DNA of 64,000 nt, taken from assembly GCA_002778195.1 (NCBI GenBank), contig PCDI01000014.1, forward strand, positions 700,897 through 764,896, written 5' to 3'. The position numbers and the translations under genes are program-made. This document shows positions 47,576 to 58,696 of the stretch, piece after piece. Position 1 is the first letter of the stretch; each line of letters starts with the position of its first letter. The stretch comes from Raffaelea ambrosiae. Taxonomy: Eukaryota > Ascomycota > Sordariomycetes > Ophiostomatales > Ophiostomataceae. Under the pieces are notes generated by a model. The model saw only the letters and a list, made by a program, of their open reading frames with translations. It was not told the DNA's origin and did no database searches.

Positions 47576-49382
47576 TGTGTTGTCAGTTTTTCTTGTCTAC
47601 TTCGTTTCGTCTTTTTTCCTTTTCTTGGTTTTTGGCCAAGAACGGACAGGAAAACCAAAGAAATGAAGAGTGCAGCCGTTCAGGACAGCCAACGCAATCA
47701 ATCGCCCCTTGGGTCTTGCCTAGGAACACAAGCTCCTACGTTCTAGCAGACCAGCGGCTGGATACTTTTTATATATTTGCACTATTTATCACGTCGACAA
47801 CCGTCCATTGCAGTACAATCGACAAAATTGCGCCATGATGCACAACCGAGACTCGTCTTTATCGTGAGGTCCAACACCCCCGACTCGGCTCCGTATGTTG
47901 GAGAGGTTCGACAAACATCGTGCAGCTTCTTTGTGATAAGGACGTTCAGGTCCAAATAAAATGTATACTGGTTGCTATTTTTGGTCGTTACTTGAGTCGG
48001 TAGGAACGTGGCACAGAAAGGCATGATTGATCAAGCTGGCTGTTGGGTCACGGCGGGTTGAGGTCCACGACCAGATATCAAGCTACAAATTGGCAGGCAG
48101 TTGAACGTCGCAAAACGCAAAACCCCCTCTTCACACCAGAATGACAGATAACACGTGGATAGTGCATGGCGCCTTCCTGTCCTGGAACAACAGAGAAGGA
48201 GGCTAAATTCACCCGGAAAACAATCACTGGCTCCGAAATAGGCAGTTTTGGCTTTTGGCATACTTCTCCACTCAACCCAGCAAGAACTCTGGCGCTTTTG
48301 AACAGGTATTTGACGGCAGATATATTTGAATCAACCGCAGTCTTTGCCTGCATGTGCCGCTATCCGGAGGACAACAACGTTTCACCACTCTTAAGCCACG
48401 AGGGTCGAGATAACAGAAGCCTGAAGGGCAATCAATAAGTGGTGTCGACTGCTGATACTATCCTGCGAGTGCTGTTGGTGAGCGGCAGAGCTATTGGCTG
48501 TTCAGATATTTGAGCAGCCAACACCCGGAAAACAGCGTAGATCCCTTGCCTCTCTTTCTGTGTGGCTCGGGAATTGAAAACAGTAGACTGTTGGGCACCC
48601 TGGTTGCCGGTGTTGATCAAGGCTACAAAGTTTCAATAAATGAAAAACAGATGCCCTCATCATAGACCAGTGAGAACTTTGGCGCATGCCAATGACAGCA
48701 GAAATGTGATGAATGATAACAACGGGATATAAATTGCATTCTTTGCGTGATAGGACCTTGTGGTCACGTCCAACGATCAATTCATCGAGTATTTGCAGAG
48801 AGGTCTAGCCCTTGGAAACTTTGTCCTGCCCAAGAGCACGTCAAAGTGCTCGGTGTTTTAACCTATTTTTTGTTTCTCTTTTCTCTTCTCTTTTTTCTCT
48901 TTCCTTTTTTTCCTTTGTTTTCTTTCGTCTTCCGTCTTTCATTTTTCTGCTTTCCCCTTTCTCCTTTCTTCTTCGTCTCTGTCGTAATTTATTTCCAATG
49001 ATTCCACCAGCCTCTTACGTAGTCTTCGATTTTCCATATTCTTCTGTTCAACTGTTCTTTGGTTGTGTTTTCAATTTCTTCTTATTATCAGACGCGTGCG
49101 TCTGTTTGACTTTTGCTGTACTTGGTTGCATTTTGCTGGGCTTGGTTCCACGCTTCAAAATCATTTCTGGATTTCGAACACCGACAGCGCTCCAAAGTGT
49201 CCTTGGAAGGTAAAATATTGGCATTTGTCGTCCTTCTAATTGCTCCGACGTATTCTTGCCATGATGCTGTCTTCCCATCCTTGAGAGCACCTTTGTAGAA
49301 TTGATCACGTGCTGGGATACTCATTGAGCTGAAGCTGGACTGGGGCTGGTGCCTAATTGGCTTCTTCATCTTTTCACGCATT
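47576..49382. promoter_or_regulatory. Divergent intergenic region, OPT transporter / PARG
   Basis: 1.8 kb between divergent start codons. A pyrimidine-rich block at about 48860-49000 suits a promoter or leader. Short open frames only; no gene seen. Confidence 0.45.
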
Positions 49383-50795
49383 ATGTCGCTCTTGGCCAGC
49401 ACGTATCTCCTGCCATGTGCACCATCGTACACATGTCTGGACCGTTTCAGCGTGTGTCCAGACGCTGTTGAAGACGAGAACGGGCATGTCCAGTTTTGGC
49501 CCCTCTTCGAGACAGTTCTCGCGTCCCCGGTCTCGTCTCCATCGCAGCTCGTGGACGTTTTGGAGACAATTGCCTACACGCTGCGAGAGTCTGTGGGGCT
49601 TGCAGGGGACTGTGGTCTGCTGAAAGCATTCTTGGAGTCTCGGCCAGGGTTCTTCTCCAAGCATTGGCCCAAGCTGAAGGACCTTGCTCTGCAGTTGCCA
49701 GTATTGTTCCCGAGCCACAGCATTCCCATATTGGGGGGAAACAATTCCAAGCAAACAGCCAACATCGTATTGTCTCGTCGACAGGTTGCCTGTCTCGTTG
49801 TTCACCAGTTTCTGTGCACGCTCTCTGTGCCACCTTGGAGGAAAGACGACAACATGTACGACTTGAGCATCTGGTATGGATCGGAGCAGCGCCACGAAGG
49901 GGCCGTCAGGTGCTACTTGGAAGCTCTGTTTCTGTACTTTGAGCAGCACGTGGAGAACGAAGAGATGCAGAGCATGTCTGTTGAGGAATGGCCAGTCCAG
50001 TATGAGCTCTGCATGGCAGCAGGTGCATCTCTCGATGATCGGTTGCTATCCCAGCCAGCCGCTCCCGTGGAGGTGGAAGTCGTCGACAAGTACGACACCC
50101 TGCCCGGCTCTCTTGGCCTCCCCGATGCAGCTGTCGTGATATCGGCCAACCGCTTCATTGGCTTCGGCCAGTCGGCAACACAAGAGGAAGTGCACGTGGG
50201 CATTTCGCCGGAAGCATATCCGGCTGTGCTCGTCACGCCTCCACTGGAGGACGACCAGGCACTGGTGGTTACGGGGGCCCAGGCGATGGTCAACATGTCC
50301 GGCATGCGACGAGACGTCGTGCAGACGCCCATGCCCACGCCTGAGGGTGGCTTGGCGTGCTGGAAGCGGCGAACCATGCTTTTTATGGACGCCCTTGAAA
50401 TCGACGAGATGGCCGACGACAAGGGCCTCCCAGATCTCGTGCCAGCCAACATCGACCGGGAGATCGGCAAGGCCTGTCTGTCGTTTTCTAGCAGATCGCC
50501 GCCATACCAGGAAATCCGCACGGGACTGTGGGGATGCGGTGCCTTTTTTGGGGATCCAGGCGTCAAGATGCTGGCCATGTGGTGTGCGGCGTCTGCATCC
50601 GGGACAAGACTGCACATCGTGTGCGATGCAACGCAGGAATCTACGGGCCACGAGCTTGCCCAGTTCTTCCAGACAGCCAAAGGGAAGCTGCACACAGTCG
50701 GCGACATTCGCCGACTGTTGGCAGCAGCACCGAGAACGTTGAAGAGATTTGAGACCCTGGCATGGTTTTCAGAGAACGTGGGCATGATTGGTTAG
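49383..50795 (+). CDS. Poly(ADP-ribose) glycohydrolase (PARG), divergent fungal type
   Basis: Removes poly(ADP-ribose) chains made by PARP. A single exon of 470 residues. The helical N-terminal part (LPCAPSYTCLDRFS, QLVDVLETIAYTLRESVG, LSRRQVACLVVHQFLCTL) and the macrodomain-like catalytic part are both present. The signature region reads ANRFIGFGQSATQEEV: the tandem catalytic glutamates Glu268-Glu269 are intact, but the usual GGG is Gly260-Phe-Gly262 and the spacing to QEE is only four residues. The later block LWGCGAFFGDPGVKML is a clear match to the PARG WGCGAFGGD motif. Active site Glu is conserved, so activity is plausible; the loop is unusual. Length is that of compact fungal enzymes, lacking the long regulatory tail of animal PARG. 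Confidence 0.9.
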   Translation: MSLLASTYLLPCAPSYTCLDRFSVCPDAVEDENGHVQFWPLFETVLASPVSSPSQLVDVLETIAYTLRESVGLAGDCGLLKAFLESRPGFFSKHWPKLKDLALQLPVLFPSHSIPILGGNNSKQTANIVLSRRQVACLVVHQFLCTLSVPPWRKDDNMYDLSIWYGSEQRHEGAVRCYLEALFLYFEQHVENEEMQSMSVEEWPVQYELCMAAGASLDDRLLSQPAAPVEVEVVDKYDTLPGSLGLPDAAVVISANRFIGFGQSATQEEVHVGISPEAYPAVLVTPPLEDDQALVVTGAQAMVNMSGMRRDVVQTPMPTPEGGLACWKRRTMLFMDALEIDEMADDKGLPDLVPANIDREIGKACLSFSSRSPPYQEIRTGLWGCGAFFGDPGVKMLAMWCAASASGTRLHIVCDATQESTGHELAQFFQTAKGKLHTVGDIRRLLAAAPRTLKRFETLAWFSENVGMIG

Positions 50796-50908
50796 AGACG
50801 AGGGGGGGGAGGTTTTCTATTATGATTTATTTTTTTTTATTTTTTCTTTATTTTTACACAAAGTCTTTTGTTATTTTTCTTGGCCTTTGTACGCTGCCTG
50901 TCGGCATC

Positions 50909-51860
50909 TCATACAACGTGGCCCTTTCGGTAGGGAAACGTTTCCCGGAAAGGAACGGCAATGTCCTTGCGCCTGGCCACCCAGACGCCGTCCTTGGACG
51001 AAATGTACTTGATAAAGTCCCTCAGAACGGCCGCCCGGCCTGGCTTGCCACTGATGCGGCAGTGCAGAGCAACGGTCATCATGCCCGGCGAGCCGTTCTC
51101 GCCCTCGGCGTACAGCGTGTCGAAGGCGTTCTTCAGGTGCTCAGTGAAGGCGCCGACAGAGCCCCATCCATGCGGAGCGCAGTATTTGAGATCGTTGCAG
51201 TGTAGCTGTGAGCATGGTCAGAGAAAGAGAAGAGAAATATGAACATAAACAGAAAGAGAAAGAGGAGGGGAAAAGAAGAAACGAAACAAAAGACAACAGC
51301 AGACCTGTATGGAATCATGAGCATGCCCTTGGGCGAGGGAGAATCCTTCTCGGCCGGAACGTCCACCCAGCAGGGCAGGTCGTCGGCATACGTGTCGGCT
51401 TCCCACAGCAGGGGCGCCTCGAGCTCCTCGTGGACCTCGTGCACGAGGGCCTTGGAGAAGGGCGACAGGCGGCCGTAGTACCAGCCCACGGGATACGCGC
51501 CGGTCAGGGTCTTGAGGCACTGCATCTGCTGGTGCGCGTACAGCTTCTCGCGTTCCGGGCCGAGCCGACGGTGTGGTAGTCGATCCAGCGGTAGCCGTGC
51601 GAGGCGATCTCGTGCCCGCCGTAGTCGTAGTCGCTCTCGACGTTGTGGGCGCGCTCGCCCTGGCGCGGCGCGATGTGGCTCTGCTCCCAGAGCATGTTCC
51701 CGGACTGCAGGTCGCCGTTGAGCACAAACGAGACGGCAATCTTGGCGCCGTTCGGCCACGCCGGGTTGGGCGGCTTGCGGCCGAAGCCGACATGGTCGCG
51801 GGGAAAATCAAACTTGGTGCCCCTGAGGGGGTCTTGGTTGTCGGGGACTGCAAACTGCAT
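50909..51860 (-). pseudogene. Decayed polysaccharide deacetylase / allantoinase-like gene (NodB fold, PuuE type)
   Basis: Three conserved segments of this family lie in order on the minus strand but in three frames. Segment 1 starts MQFAVPDNQDPLRG (51860), includes the FPRDHVGFGRKPPNPAWPNG block, and ends in HEIASHGYRWIDYH. Segment 2 begins PEREKLYAHQQMQCL and ends CWVDVPAEKD...GMLMIPY (about 51560-51307). Segment 3 contains LHCNDLKYCAPHGWGS and runs to a stop at 50909. The break near 51565 looks like a 1-nt deletion in a GGGCCC-like run. The family core between NVES-x-YxYG and GHEIASH, normally some 45-50 residues with the WR-LRLF helix, is missing. The intron between segments 2 and 3 has a poor donor (GTCTGC). 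I judge it non-functional unless the assembly is wrong. Confidence 0.75.
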
Positions 51861-52626
51861 ATGGTAGGAAGTTGTGTAAGAGCGGGCTGTAGTTGTGACT
51901 GAAATCGGGCAGGTGTCGTTGTTTGGAGGCAGCTTCATGAAAGCTCGGCAGTGCGGCTCAACATTCTCGTGGGCCGACGGACAAGGTTGATGCTTCTCCT
52001 CTCGATAGGAACAGTGCATCCTGCATAGCTTCTTCCCCGAACGAGATAGCCAGCCATCGTAGGTGCGGAGACGGCAACGGCCTGCAGACGCCCGGCCGGC
52101 CAGCACTGCGTCCGCAACCGGGCAGCAGCTTGGAGCGCCTCAGAGATACGCACTTCCACGCCAAGGCTGATAATAGACGGCCAAGCCTGGAGACGTATGT
52201 GGGTGGGGCAGCATCGTCTGGGCCTGGTAGCCGAGTTGGTGGACGCGGCCGGCTAACATGGCCGAGATAGTCGTCGCTAAGCAGATCATTCGCTGCTTTT
52301 TGTGTGTGTGTGGACGTCTCGGCTACGACGAACAAGGAAGAATGAGGAGGTCGAGAGAGTGGTGCCACGCAGGCACTGGACAAGAGCGCAATGGAGGGCC
52401 AATCGTGGCTGGGCCGGAGAGAAGATGGCGACCGACAAGGGCCGGTGCCTTTCGGGAGGGCATTTATACGGGTTGTATTCTTTCAAACCCGATCAGACTG
52501 GCGGGCTTACGAATCCGCCCACGCACGTATCTCTTACACCGACAGCTATTACCGGCCATCGTCAACTGTCACACTGCATCTGAAGATTGGAACATCCGGG
52601 CTCCCATCTCACGATCCCTCTCCACC
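51861..52626. promoter_or_regulatory. Divergent promoter, deacetylase pseudogene / dioxygenase
   Basis: 766 bp between divergent starts. HGATAR sites typical of GATA nitrogen regulators occur at 52003-52008, 52044-52049, 52168-52173 and 52265-52270. That is only modestly more than expected by chance in this length. Confidence 0.4.
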
Positions 52627-53861
52627 ATGACCCCGTCTGCAGCGTCTCCCGAGCCGGAGTATGTCGAGTTCTCGCACGACGGCTCGTGGGGCCACAAGCG
52701 CGAGGTTCTTCGCGGCGAGCGCGCCAAGCCGACCTTTGACGAGCTGCCGATCATCGACATGGCGGACAGCTTCAGCGACGACTGGGGCAAGCGGAACAGG
52801 GTCGCGCAGCAGATGGCACAGGCCTGCGAGCACGTCGGCTTCTTCTACATCACGAACCACGGCATCCCGGAGGCGCTGATGGACGAGACCATGGCGGCGG
52901 CCAAGCGGTTCTTTGCCCAGCCGATCGAGGCCAAGATGAAGCTGCACATCTACAAGAGCAAGGACCTGCGCGGCTACGAGCCGGTGCACGGCGCCAACGT
53001 GGACCCGCGGACCAAGGGGGGTGAGTGGTGGTGGTGGAGGAGGAGGAGGAGGGCCGGTCTGCGATGCGCGCCCCGCTGACGAAGCAGACCGCAAAGAATC
53101 GTTTCTGCACAACTACGAGCCGGCGTGCGACCCGGTGCCGCCGACGCTGACCGAGGCGCAGCAGGCGCTGCTGCACGCGAACCAGTGGCCGGACGACGCG
53201 GCGTTCAAGGCGGCGTGCTACCGGTACGACAGCAAGATGGTGGTGCTGCTGCGCAAGATGGTGCAGCTGTTCAGCCTCGGGCTCGGCCTGGACGAGCACC
53301 ACTGGGACAGCAAGGTGACGCACCCGCTGGCGTCGTGCAAGATGATCCACTACCCGCCGCCGAGCGGCGGCGCGGCGGGCGACGACGACGGCGAGACGGG
53401 CATCGGCGCGCACACCGACTTTGTCTGCTTCACGGTCCTGCTGCAGGACGCCGTCGGCGGCCTCGAGGTGCTCAACGCCAACGGGCGCTGGGTGGCGGCG
53501 CCGCCGGTCCGGGGCGCGTACGTGGTCAACGTGGGCGACTTTTTGATGCGGCTGACCAACAACCGCTTCCTGTCGACGGTGCACCGCGTGGCCAGCACGT
53601 CGGGCCGGGCGCGGTACGCGATGCCGTGGTTCTGCTCGTTCAACCTGGACGCCACCGTGGAGGTGCTGCCGAGCCACACGGGCGCGCACCAGCCGGCGGC
53701 CTACGCGCCGATCACCGTGGCCGAGGTGAGCACGACCCGGAACGCGCCGAGCGGTTGTGGCCGCGGAAGCTAACAGCGCGCGGCAGTATTACAAGAGGCG
53801 GCTGTCCAAGCAGCGGGAGGAGGCGCTTCGCAAGAAGCTGTTTCGCGAGGAGGCTGCGTGA
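52627..53861 (+). CDS. 2-oxoglutarate/Fe(II)-dependent dioxygenase (isopenicillin N synthase-like)
   Basis: Oxidoreductase of the DIOX_N plus 2OG-FeII_Oxy superfamily; substrate unknown. 368 residues from three exons: 52627-53020, 53088-53725 and 53787-53861; donors GTGAGT and GTGAGC, acceptors GCAG and GGCAG. The N-terminal domain has LPIIDMADSFSDDW and CEHVGFFYITNHGIPEALMD. The jelly-roll core carries the iron ligands His and Asp in GAHTDFVCFTVLLQD and the distal His in STVHRVAS. The 2-oxoglutarate-binding RxS motif reads RYAMPWF, so the Arg is kept but the Ser is Ala. The last small exon (YYKRRLSKQREEALRKKLF) is helical and basic, as in fungal relatives. Next to an amidase, a Dal5-type permease and a deacetylase remnant, so a role in breakdown of a nitrogenous compound is possible. 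Confidence 0.9.
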
Positions 53862-54477
53862 GAGGGGTCTGTCTACGTGCGTAGCTATAGTGCAGCGGCC
53901 AGCCGCGAGACCATTGTATTCCAGTCCTGGTCCTGCCAGTCCTTTCCGTCGTACGATCACAAACCAGCTCGTGTGCGCAGCCGTGTCGTCCGTCCAGAAG
54001 CGTCGCTTGTCTTTGTCTTCTCTTTGATGCTTCTCCTCCTGCGACACCGTCTCGGATCCATTGCGCTTGGCGGCATGGATCAGGCTCGTTCCCTCGTCCG
54101 GATGTCTGCACTGCAGAGACGCTATACTATCTGGGCTGCCCACCAAGAAGGCGCCCGCCTATGTGGAGCCAGCCAAAGGCCTTCTCTCTCCTGCGCCGAG
54201 CGGGCTGATTCTCCGACACAGATACCACTCTGGGCCGAAGACACCCTATCGGCCTTCTCTGCTCGCCTCCCGCCCGACAGTGGCCGCCTGGTAGATACCG
54301 CCCACGGCCTGGAAGCGAAGGAAGAACGTCGAGCAAAGGAGCGGATCGAAACCAAAAAGAAAGAGTCTTGACTTGGCAGACACAGCCTGATCGCCTGATT
54401 CCCCCTGCACGCGTAGCCCACCACTCACCACCCACCACCAGCCACCAGCACACCGCACAGCACAGCACCTGCCCGCC
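53862..54477. promoter_or_regulatory. Upstream region of the amidase gene
   Basis: 616 bp between the dioxygenase stop and the amidase start. Two HGATAR-type sites on the minus strand (near 54124 and 54243). No gene seen. Confidence 0.4.
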
Positions 54478-55961
54478 ATGGAGCCGTACCGACTCACAGC
54501 AACCCAGGCGCAGGCCAGGTTCCGGGACGGGTCCCTGACCGTGGAGGCCTATGCCCAGTCCCTGCTGGCGCGCATTGCCCAGCGCGATGCCGCGGTCCAG
54601 GCATGGGCCTACCTCGACCCAGCGTATGTCCTCCGGGAGGCCAGGCGGCTCGACCGCCTTCCTGCCGAGCAGCGCGGTCCGCTGCATGGCGTGGCCGTGG
54701 CCATCAAGGACATCTTCTACACAAAAGGTGGGCCCTGTCTGCGCCGTCTATGGTCTCCTTGTATGGCATGAGGGCTAACAGGAAGAACCGGGGGAAAAAA
54801 AATAAATAAAGACATGCCAACCCAGTACAACTCGCCCATCTACAAAGGCCATGCGCCGGGAGTAGACTGCGCGTGCGTGGCCATACTGCGGGATGCCGGT
54901 GCGCTGCTGCTGGGTACGTCGTGGTCGAGGAGGAGTCGTTCCGTGGTCCGTCGTGGCCCGTGCAAGCTGGTGGCGTGGCGCTGACCTCCCGGCCAGGGAA
55001 AACAACGACGGCCGAGTTCGCCGCCGTCAACGCCGGCCCCAAGACCCAGAACCCGCACGACCCCAGCCGGACCCCGGGCGGGTCGTCGTCCGGGTCCGGC
55101 GCCGCGGTGGGCGACTTCCAGGCGCCCGTCGGGCTGGGCACGCAGACCGGCGGCAGCACGATCCGGCCCGGCTCGTTCAACGGCATCTACGCGCTGAAGC
55201 CGACGTGGAACACGGTCAGCCGCGAGGGCGTCAAGGTCTACTCGCTGCTGTTCGACACCGTCGGCCTGTATGCCCGCAGCGTGCCCGACCTCGCGCGGCT
55301 GGCCGACGTGCTGGCCATCCAGGACGACGCGCCGGTGGCCGCGCCCTTTTCGGTCCGGGGGGCCACGTTCGCCGTCGTCAAGACGGTGGTGTGGCCGCAG
55401 GCGGGCCCGGGCACCGTGGCCGCCCTGCAGGCGGGCGCCGCTCTCCTGCGCAAGCACGGCGCCCTCGTGGAGGAGGTCGACCTGCCGCCCGCCTTTGACC
55501 AGCTGCCCGGCTGGCACCGCACCTGGCTGGCCGCCGAGGGCCGGACGGCGTTCCTGCCCGAGCACCGCACGGCCAAGGACCGGCTGGACCCCCACCTGGT
55601 GGCCCACGTCGAGAACCACCAGCAGCTGACGCGCGCGCAGCAGGCGGAGGCGTTTGACGGCATAGCGGCGCTGCGGCCCCAGATCGACGCCCTGGCCGGC
55701 CGCTACGCCGCCCTGCTGACGCCCAGCTCCGTCGACGAGGCGCCCGCGGGGATCCAGCACACGGGCAGCGCCAGCTTCAATGCCATGTGGACGGCGCTGC
55801 ACACGCCGGTGGTCAACGTGCCCGGCTTCCAGGGCCCCAGCGGCCTGCCCCTGGGTCTGTCCCTGGTCGCGCCGCGCTATCGCGACCGCCACCTGCTGGC
55901 CGTGGCCCAGGCCGTGGGCGACATTTTTGAGGCAGAGGGAGGCTGGACGCGGAGCCTGTAG
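54478..55961 (+). CDS. Amidase-signature family hydrolase
   Basis: Hydrolyses an amide to acid and ammonia through the Ser-cisSer-Lys triad. 438 residues from three exons: 54478-54727, 54812-54913 and 54997-55961. Intron 1 (54728-54811) has donor GTGGGC, a GCTAAC branch and an AAG acceptor; intron 2 (54914-54996) has GTACGT and CCAG. The catalytic Lys is in VAVAIKDIF near residue 79. The Gly/Ser-rich signature is TPGGSSSGSGAAVGDF, with GTQTGGSTIRPGSFNG supplying the nucleophile. The C-terminus has SFNAMWTALHTPVVNVPG and LGLSLVAPRYRDRHLLA. The length is short for the family but all blocks are present. Without the AAG acceptor the conserved MPTQYNSPIY block would be lost. Substrate unknown. Confidence 0.9.
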
Positions 55962-56770
55962 CGTCGTCGGTGCGCAGCGACAGCGCTGGGAAGGCCGCTC
56001 TTGGCCGTCGATGTAGCCGACGGCGAGATAAGAAGATGCTCGTCCTCCTAGTTAGTGTGTAGATAAGGCAGTGGCATCCGCGACGCCGTTGGCCGCTGCG
56101 TCGCCGCGGCGTGCTTGGCAACAAGACGTATCATCTGCAGGTTTCCTTTGCCGTTGTCCGTGCGCAGTTCTCCGTACATCGTCGGCCTGTTGCTGTGCTG
56201 GTGGAGTCGCTCCCCCGTTGAAGATGGCGTGGGCCGTGTTGGGCCGGCGGACTGGGGCTCTCGGTAGAACGAGACAGCCTGGCCCAATCGACACACGCTT
56301 CTCGAGAGGGAAATGGGCAGCATGTGCTTCTTCCCGGCATGGAAGCAGCCTGAGCTGGCGACTCCGCGCACCTTGCTCCATGTGCAGTCCAATGTCTGGC
56401 CTGTTTCTGTTGCTGCCCACGAAATCTGGTCGACAGTGGGGAAAACACACTGACAACAACATGCTGGCAGCAGATACGCAACAGATACGCAACAGACATG
56501 CGTGGCAGTAGCATGGCCCTGCTCGCCTGGATAGCACAGCTGTCCCACAGGCTGGTATCTGCCAACACCCCCCAGCTTGCCGACACGGCCACCACAGACT
56601 AGCCAAGATAAGAAAGCTTCTGGGGGTCGGTGCATGCTGGTCATAAAGGGAACAAGAGCACATGCATCGGAGAAGCAGACATCCTGGCTGGAACCTGGGC
56701 CAGTCTGCATCGTTTGTTCATCGCCGTCCTTGCCCTTGCCCCCCCCCTACTTCGAAACAAGACGATACCC
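55962..56770. promoter_or_regulatory. Upstream region of the MFS permease with GATAAG sites
   Basis: 809 bp. Strict GATAAG motifs occur at about 56026, 56063 and 56607, about seven-fold the random expectation for that length, suggesting control by an AreA/NIT2-type GATA factor. No gene seen; minus-strand frames here lack motifs. Confidence 0.45.
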
Positions 56771-58696
56771 ATGGCGACTCCTGCAGAAAAGAGCGCCGCC
56801 GATGCCGGGCTGCGCCCCCCCACGAGGGCCTCGTCCATCGACCAGGGCCCCGTGGAAAGCCTCAAGGTGGCCGACCGGGAGATCGACGAGGCCCTGGTGT
56901 TTGCCACGGAGCACAGCATCGAGACGGTGTCTCCGGAAGAAGACCGGCAGATGCTGTGGAAGATTGACCGGGTCATGGTGCCCATTGTGGGTGCTGTCCC
57001 GGCTGCCCATGCGGGCGACAGACCCGGCTCCCGGTGCCAGCTCTCGTTCTGACCGCGCAGATCCTCTTTCTTTATTCTCTCAAGTTCCTGGACCAGCAGG
57101 CAATGTCGTACTCGAGCAATTTCGGGTTGATGGACGACATGGTGAGTGCTGTCGGACTGTTGCGTCTGTGCTGCTGGGCTTGTGGCACCGCCAACTGACG
57201 ACTGCCAGCATCTGTCGCTCAGCCAGTATGCCTGGTCTTCGGGCTCGATTCTCAACCTGGGTAAGACGGCCCGGCAGCGGCCTGAACACGGACCGGGCAT
57301 GTCCGGGCATGTCCGGGCATGAAAGCAAGCTAACGCAACCCCCAGCCATCCTCGTCTTCCAGCCCGTCGCCGGCCGCATCATCCAGGTGGTCCCCCTCGG
57401 CAGGTTCGTGGCCGTGTCCGTCGTGCTCTGGGGCGGTCTTCTGATGTGCACGGCCGCCGCGCGCTCGTTCGCGGCGATTGCTGTGCTGCGCGTGCTGCTG
57501 GGCTTCGCCGAGTCGGGCATCACGCCGGCCATGGTGCTGATTGTGTCCATGTGGTGGAAGCGCGACGGCGAGCAGCCGGCCCGGCAGGTCGCGTGGTTCC
57601 TGGGCAATGCCATTGCGGTACGCTGTCCCGGCTGTCCCGGCTTCCGTGTCCTCCCCTGCCTCTCTTCGCATGCTGACTTGCACTCTCGCAGCAAATGCTG
57701 GGCGGCCTGATCGGCTACGGCGTGGGCCACATCAACAGCCGCCTTTCTGTCGGACCTTGGATCTGGTTTTTTGTCATTGTGGGTGCGTACCCCCTTTCGT
57801 CTTTTCTGTTCTTCGTTCTGTTCCCCCCCCCTAACTCCACAGGTGCCGTCACGTTCGTCTGGGGCATCGCCCTCTTCTTCGTCCTGCCCGACACGCCCAT
57901 GACGGCCAAGTTCCTCACGCCGCGCGAGCGTGCCGTCGCCGTGGCCCGCGTCCGGGACAACCACACGGGCATGATCAACCACACGTGGAAGTGGTCGCAG
58001 TTCCGCGAGTGCCTGCTGGACCTCAACAACTGGGCCTACTGCGCCATGCTGTTCCTCAGCGCCATCCCGTCCGGCGGCGTGGCCTCGTTTGGCAGCATCG
58101 TCATCAAGCAGTTTGGCTTCTCCGCGCTCAACACCACGCTGCTGGCCATCCCGCTGGGCGCCGTGCAGACCGTCTCGCTACTGCTCTGCGCGCTCGTCAA
58201 CGCCTACTGCAAGGACATGCGCAGCATCGTCGGCGCCCTGTCCCAGGTGCCCGCCCTTGTCGGCGCCGTCCTGCTGACGACCCTGCCCCAGCACAACAAG
58301 ATCGGCCGCCTCTTTGCCTACTACATCATCCAGACGCACACCGTCATCAACGTCATGATCTACGCCCTCTTCTCCGGCAACACGTCCGGCTTCACCAAGA
58401 AGGTCACCGGGTCCACGCTCATGTTCGTGTCCGTGTCGCTGGGCCTGATTGTCGGCCCGCAGCTGTTCAAGTCGTCCGAGGCGCCACGCTACGCAACCGC
58501 CTTCAACGCCGCCATTACCTGTTTTGCCCTCCTGGTGGCCATGCCGCTCATGCTGCAGGCCTACCTGTGGTGGCAGAACAAGACGAAGCGTGCCCGCCAG
58601 GCCAGCCTGCCGCCAGCCACCGAGGCGGAGCTGGCCCAGGAGGGTCTGATGGACCAAACGGACAAGGAACAGCCCCATTTCCGCTATGTGTACTGA
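56771..58696 (+). CDS. Allantoate permease-type MFS transporter (Dal5/anion:cation symporter family)
   Basis: Plasma-membrane proton symporter for allantoate, vitamins or other small organic anions. 521 residues from six exons: 56771-56986, 57061-57141, 57209-57260, 57346-57617, 57692-57782 and 57843-58696; donors GTGGGT, GTGAGT, GTAAGA, GTACGC and GTGCGT, all junctions in frame. The first 70 residues are hydrophilic (KIDRVMVPI at the first helix). Typical Dal5-family blocks: LYSLKFLDQQAMSYSSNFG, SQYAWSSGSI, GRFVAVSVVLWGG and RVLLGFAESGITPAMVLI. WIWFFVIVGAVTFVWGIALFFVLPDTP follows, then a long loop and the second six helices (SGFTKKVTGSTLMFVSVSLG). Adjacent to the dioxygenase and amidase genes on the same strand, so it may import their substrate. 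Confidence 0.94.
57291..57321. repeat. 10-bp tandem repeat in MFS intron 3
   Basis: Three copies of gggcatgtcc inside the intron spanning 57261-57345. Confidence 0.8.
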
